Origin: Aplysia californica
Taxonomy: Eukaryota > Mollusca > Gastropoda > Aplysiida > Aplysiidae
Direction of reading: 5' to 3'
Assembly: GCF_000002075.1 (NCBI RefSeq)
Contig: NW_004797272.1
Coordinates: forward strand, 4,127,839-4,191,838
DNA length: 64,000 bases
The notes under the pieces were generated by a model. The model was not told the origin of the DNA and did no database searches. It saw only the letters and a list, made by a program, of their open reading frames with translations. Position 1 is the stretch's first letter, and each line of letters starts with the position of its first letter. Below are positions 54,601 to 57,600 of the stretch, piece by piece. The position numbers were made by a program, and so were the translations under genes.

Positions 54601-57600
54601 CAGCAGGAGGCCACACCCAGTATGAATGGCTGCCCTTGGACGGACAGATAGGAGCATCCAATTGATTGTTCAAAATCAATTCAATTTTGTTGATAATCAA
54701 TAAACAGCAATGACTAACATTTCAAAATGTATTTTCTTTCCTTCATTTATATCAACAATTATTCAGTGCTGTACGATTATACACGGTGGCCAATTTGATT
54801 ATGCGGTTGTTGTTGGTTTTTTGGGGGGTTTTTTTAACAGTATAGTATCTCTGTCTTTCCACTGTGATGTAATATCTCTCTCAGCCCAGGTTCGTCCGAA
54901 CAGACAGGAAGGGGGTGTAAAACCACCTACATTTAATTAACTTAAAAAAAACACACACACGAAGAAGCAGGGCAGGAAAGGCAGAATAATAACAATAATA
55001 AATCAACAACACAGAGATGTTTTCAACTGCTGGAACAGTAGGAGAAACATTGAACAAAAACAATATAAGCATACATAACAATCAAGAGAAAGATGTTTGC
55101 TTCTCGCCTCGACACCATAAGTATAAACGGTAACAGAGGCTGCTAAAGATAGGCAAAGTACATAGTAAGTAAACTCCCAACGATACCATGCCATATTACC
55201 AATTACCAGACCAGCAATATTCTCAGTCAACAACAAGATTCCGTTCTTTCATTTCACAACAGAAGTTCAAAGTAACAGATGGGCTTCTGAACCACTGAAC
55301 TTGGCAGGAGCAACAATCATTTATATAATAATATCATTCTTCTGAAGAGCTCAATGAGGGTGATTTTTTTTGTACCTTACGAAGTGAACTAGGGTAGTGT
55401 AGTAAAGTTCGATTTTCTTCTACAAAACTTTTAATCATTTTTAACAAAAATGACATTTCTAGAGAGCTAAATGATTTATCTATCAATATAACGTCCCCCG
55501 GGAGCGTTTTCTATTGTTAATAAAAAAGAATTTTGAAGATAAAATATATATTTTACCATAATTTTTTACACAAGCGTCGTACAAACTCTGGGTGGGTTGC
55601 AAACTCTTCAGCGTCCAATTCTACTACGGAATCACGTGATTTCTAAGGTTATTTACAACGATTAGCGATAGAAAATTCAGCTCGAATAAACCGCCCGAAA
55701 CGCGCTGCACTCTAAATTTGTCAAAATTTGCGTGCCAGGCTTTGCGGCAGAACGCGTAACGAACCTTGTAGTTTTAACTCAAAAATCGATAATGTTACAC
55801 ATTTCTCCCGCCATTGAAACTAACATGGCAACAAAAAGCACATATAGACCTCTCGTTTCATGTTGGTTTTATGATGCTAGGCTAAGAAATAATAAAGTTA
55901 TGAGCCGAGAAAGAGAAAAAACCGGGATTTTAGAGGAAATCCCCACTCGCCGGGCGAGCAAGAAACCCCCTAATTATAATGTAATAATGCAAACTATACA
56001 CAAGGGAGGAAATGGAAAGTGGGCATTTGTACTGGCAATTGTCTTATACAGGTGGCCATTAGAGCAGGTGCAACTGTACTTGATGTTATCTCAATGTGGT
56101 CTCACAGATGTTAAGTTATATAGGTAGTTACTTTTTTTTGTTTTGCCATTTTTTGCTATGTGAGTAGTTGGAGGGTGCTCTGGTGTGGTTTGCTCCTTCT
56201 TTCCTATCAAACATCTATTTTCTTTATCTCCCCTCGTTCTTTTTTGTGTTTGTTACTCTCTTGTAACACCTAATCTTTGGCACTTTTATGACCCAATTGT
56301 GTTGCAAGTGCCTTAAAAATCTTATTAAAACTTTTTTAAAAAATTTTCTTGTTTCCTCGCCAGACTGTGCTGCTTATCAACCCCAGCTGGCAACGGCCGA
56401 GTCTGATCAAGCTGCCGAAACGCTATTATCAGATTTTCCAGATGTTCCGCTCTGCAAGATGCGGTGAATGCCACGGCACACCAAAAGACCCGGCCATATG
56501 CCTTGTCTGTGGCCAGTTTGTCTGTTTCAGAGGGAGCTGCTGCTCACAGAATTCGGTGTATGAAAGCGTCGCGGTAAGAAAGACATGCTGCTTGTCATAT
56601 AAAAAAGGATTATTCCATAAGCATTTTTTGTTCTTTTCCTGCACTATAGACTTACTTACATTTGCATAGTACATAATTAAGGGGAGTGATGGGAGGCGTG
56701 GTCTGACATAAAAGGAGAGCCTACTCCATTGAAAATTCACCTTAGAAGTAAAGTTCACGTCTGGGGTCTGCTAAACCCAACAAGGAATAATTGACGCTAT
56801 TCAGAGAGTCATTTCAAACTTTAAATCATTTCATCAAAATTTATATTAAGTGGACTCCTTTGAGTGTAGTATAACAGTTTTGAGACACAAATGGTGGGAG
56901 TTAATTTCTCAGGAATTTTCCTGGACTGTTCCCAGATCCATGCTAATGGTTGTGCTTAGCACTGTGCTGGCACAGTGAAAATTATCCGTTCCGGCCGAGC
57001 CCGAGAGGTCCGTTGCAGTCGCTCCTGGCTGGGTGACCAGATGGGGGTATTTTGTATTGCTGGCTGTGTGACTGCAAAGTGAAGAATTAGCTTTACCCTT
57101 ACCAGAACCAATCCCACATGGTGTAATTTTATTCATTGTTGCATAATCTGATGTTATAGTTTGAGATGTCCTTGAGTAGGTTTTGAAAAAGTTGGCAAGC
57201 CTCATTTAGATAACAATGACTAGTAAAGTCAACCCATCTTTACTAGCAGCTGACTGTTGTGCTTTTCTATACTCAAGGCATAACACTGATTTCTCATTTT
57301 ATTTTCCCCAGCATTCCATTGACTGTGGGGCTGGCACTGGCATGTTTTTATTGGTCAACTCCAGCATTGTGATCGTCGTTCGAGGTCCCCGTGCCACGCC
57401 TTGGGGATCTGTCTACCTGGATGAACACGGGGAGGAAGACCGAGACCTCAAGTGAGTTCAAATCGCCTGTTACATGTTTTGAAATTTATCACTCAATGGT
57501 TTCACGATTGGGACTGACTGCCATTGAGGTTTTCCCGTAGCTGAATATACAGGACATCTCGTTCAACTAATGTTATCAGTGTCATTTCAGTAGACCCCTA

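Larger units (their letters stand above)
53231..54930 (+). repeat. SINE family 'F' copy split by a Tc1-like transposon
   Basis: The left part is 53231-53317 (tRNA-like GTGGTATAGCAATTAAGAGC, then CAAGAGGGGAGAAAATTG). The right part is 54843-54930 (TCTCTGTCTTTCCACTG, CTCTCTCAGCCCAGGTTC). Together they follow the order of the F copy at 43838-43990. Confidence 0.78.
52322..55981. mobile_element. Possible 3.66 kb composite bounded by inverted 19-20-mers
   Basis: CATTATAATAGGGGGTTTC at 52322-52340 is repeated inverted at 55962-55981 with one extra base. Target duplications are unclear. The outer parts (52322-53000 and 55380-55981) differ from the surrounding intron by more CpG. The inner part holds the SINE with its Tc1 insert. 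It could be a DNA element or two separate MITE ends. Confidence 0.4.

Noticed and set aside
56985-57080. A 5S rRNA-like or tRNA-like sequence in intron 36
   Set aside because: Only a few short words match, with no complete internal promoter or fold that I can trace by eye.
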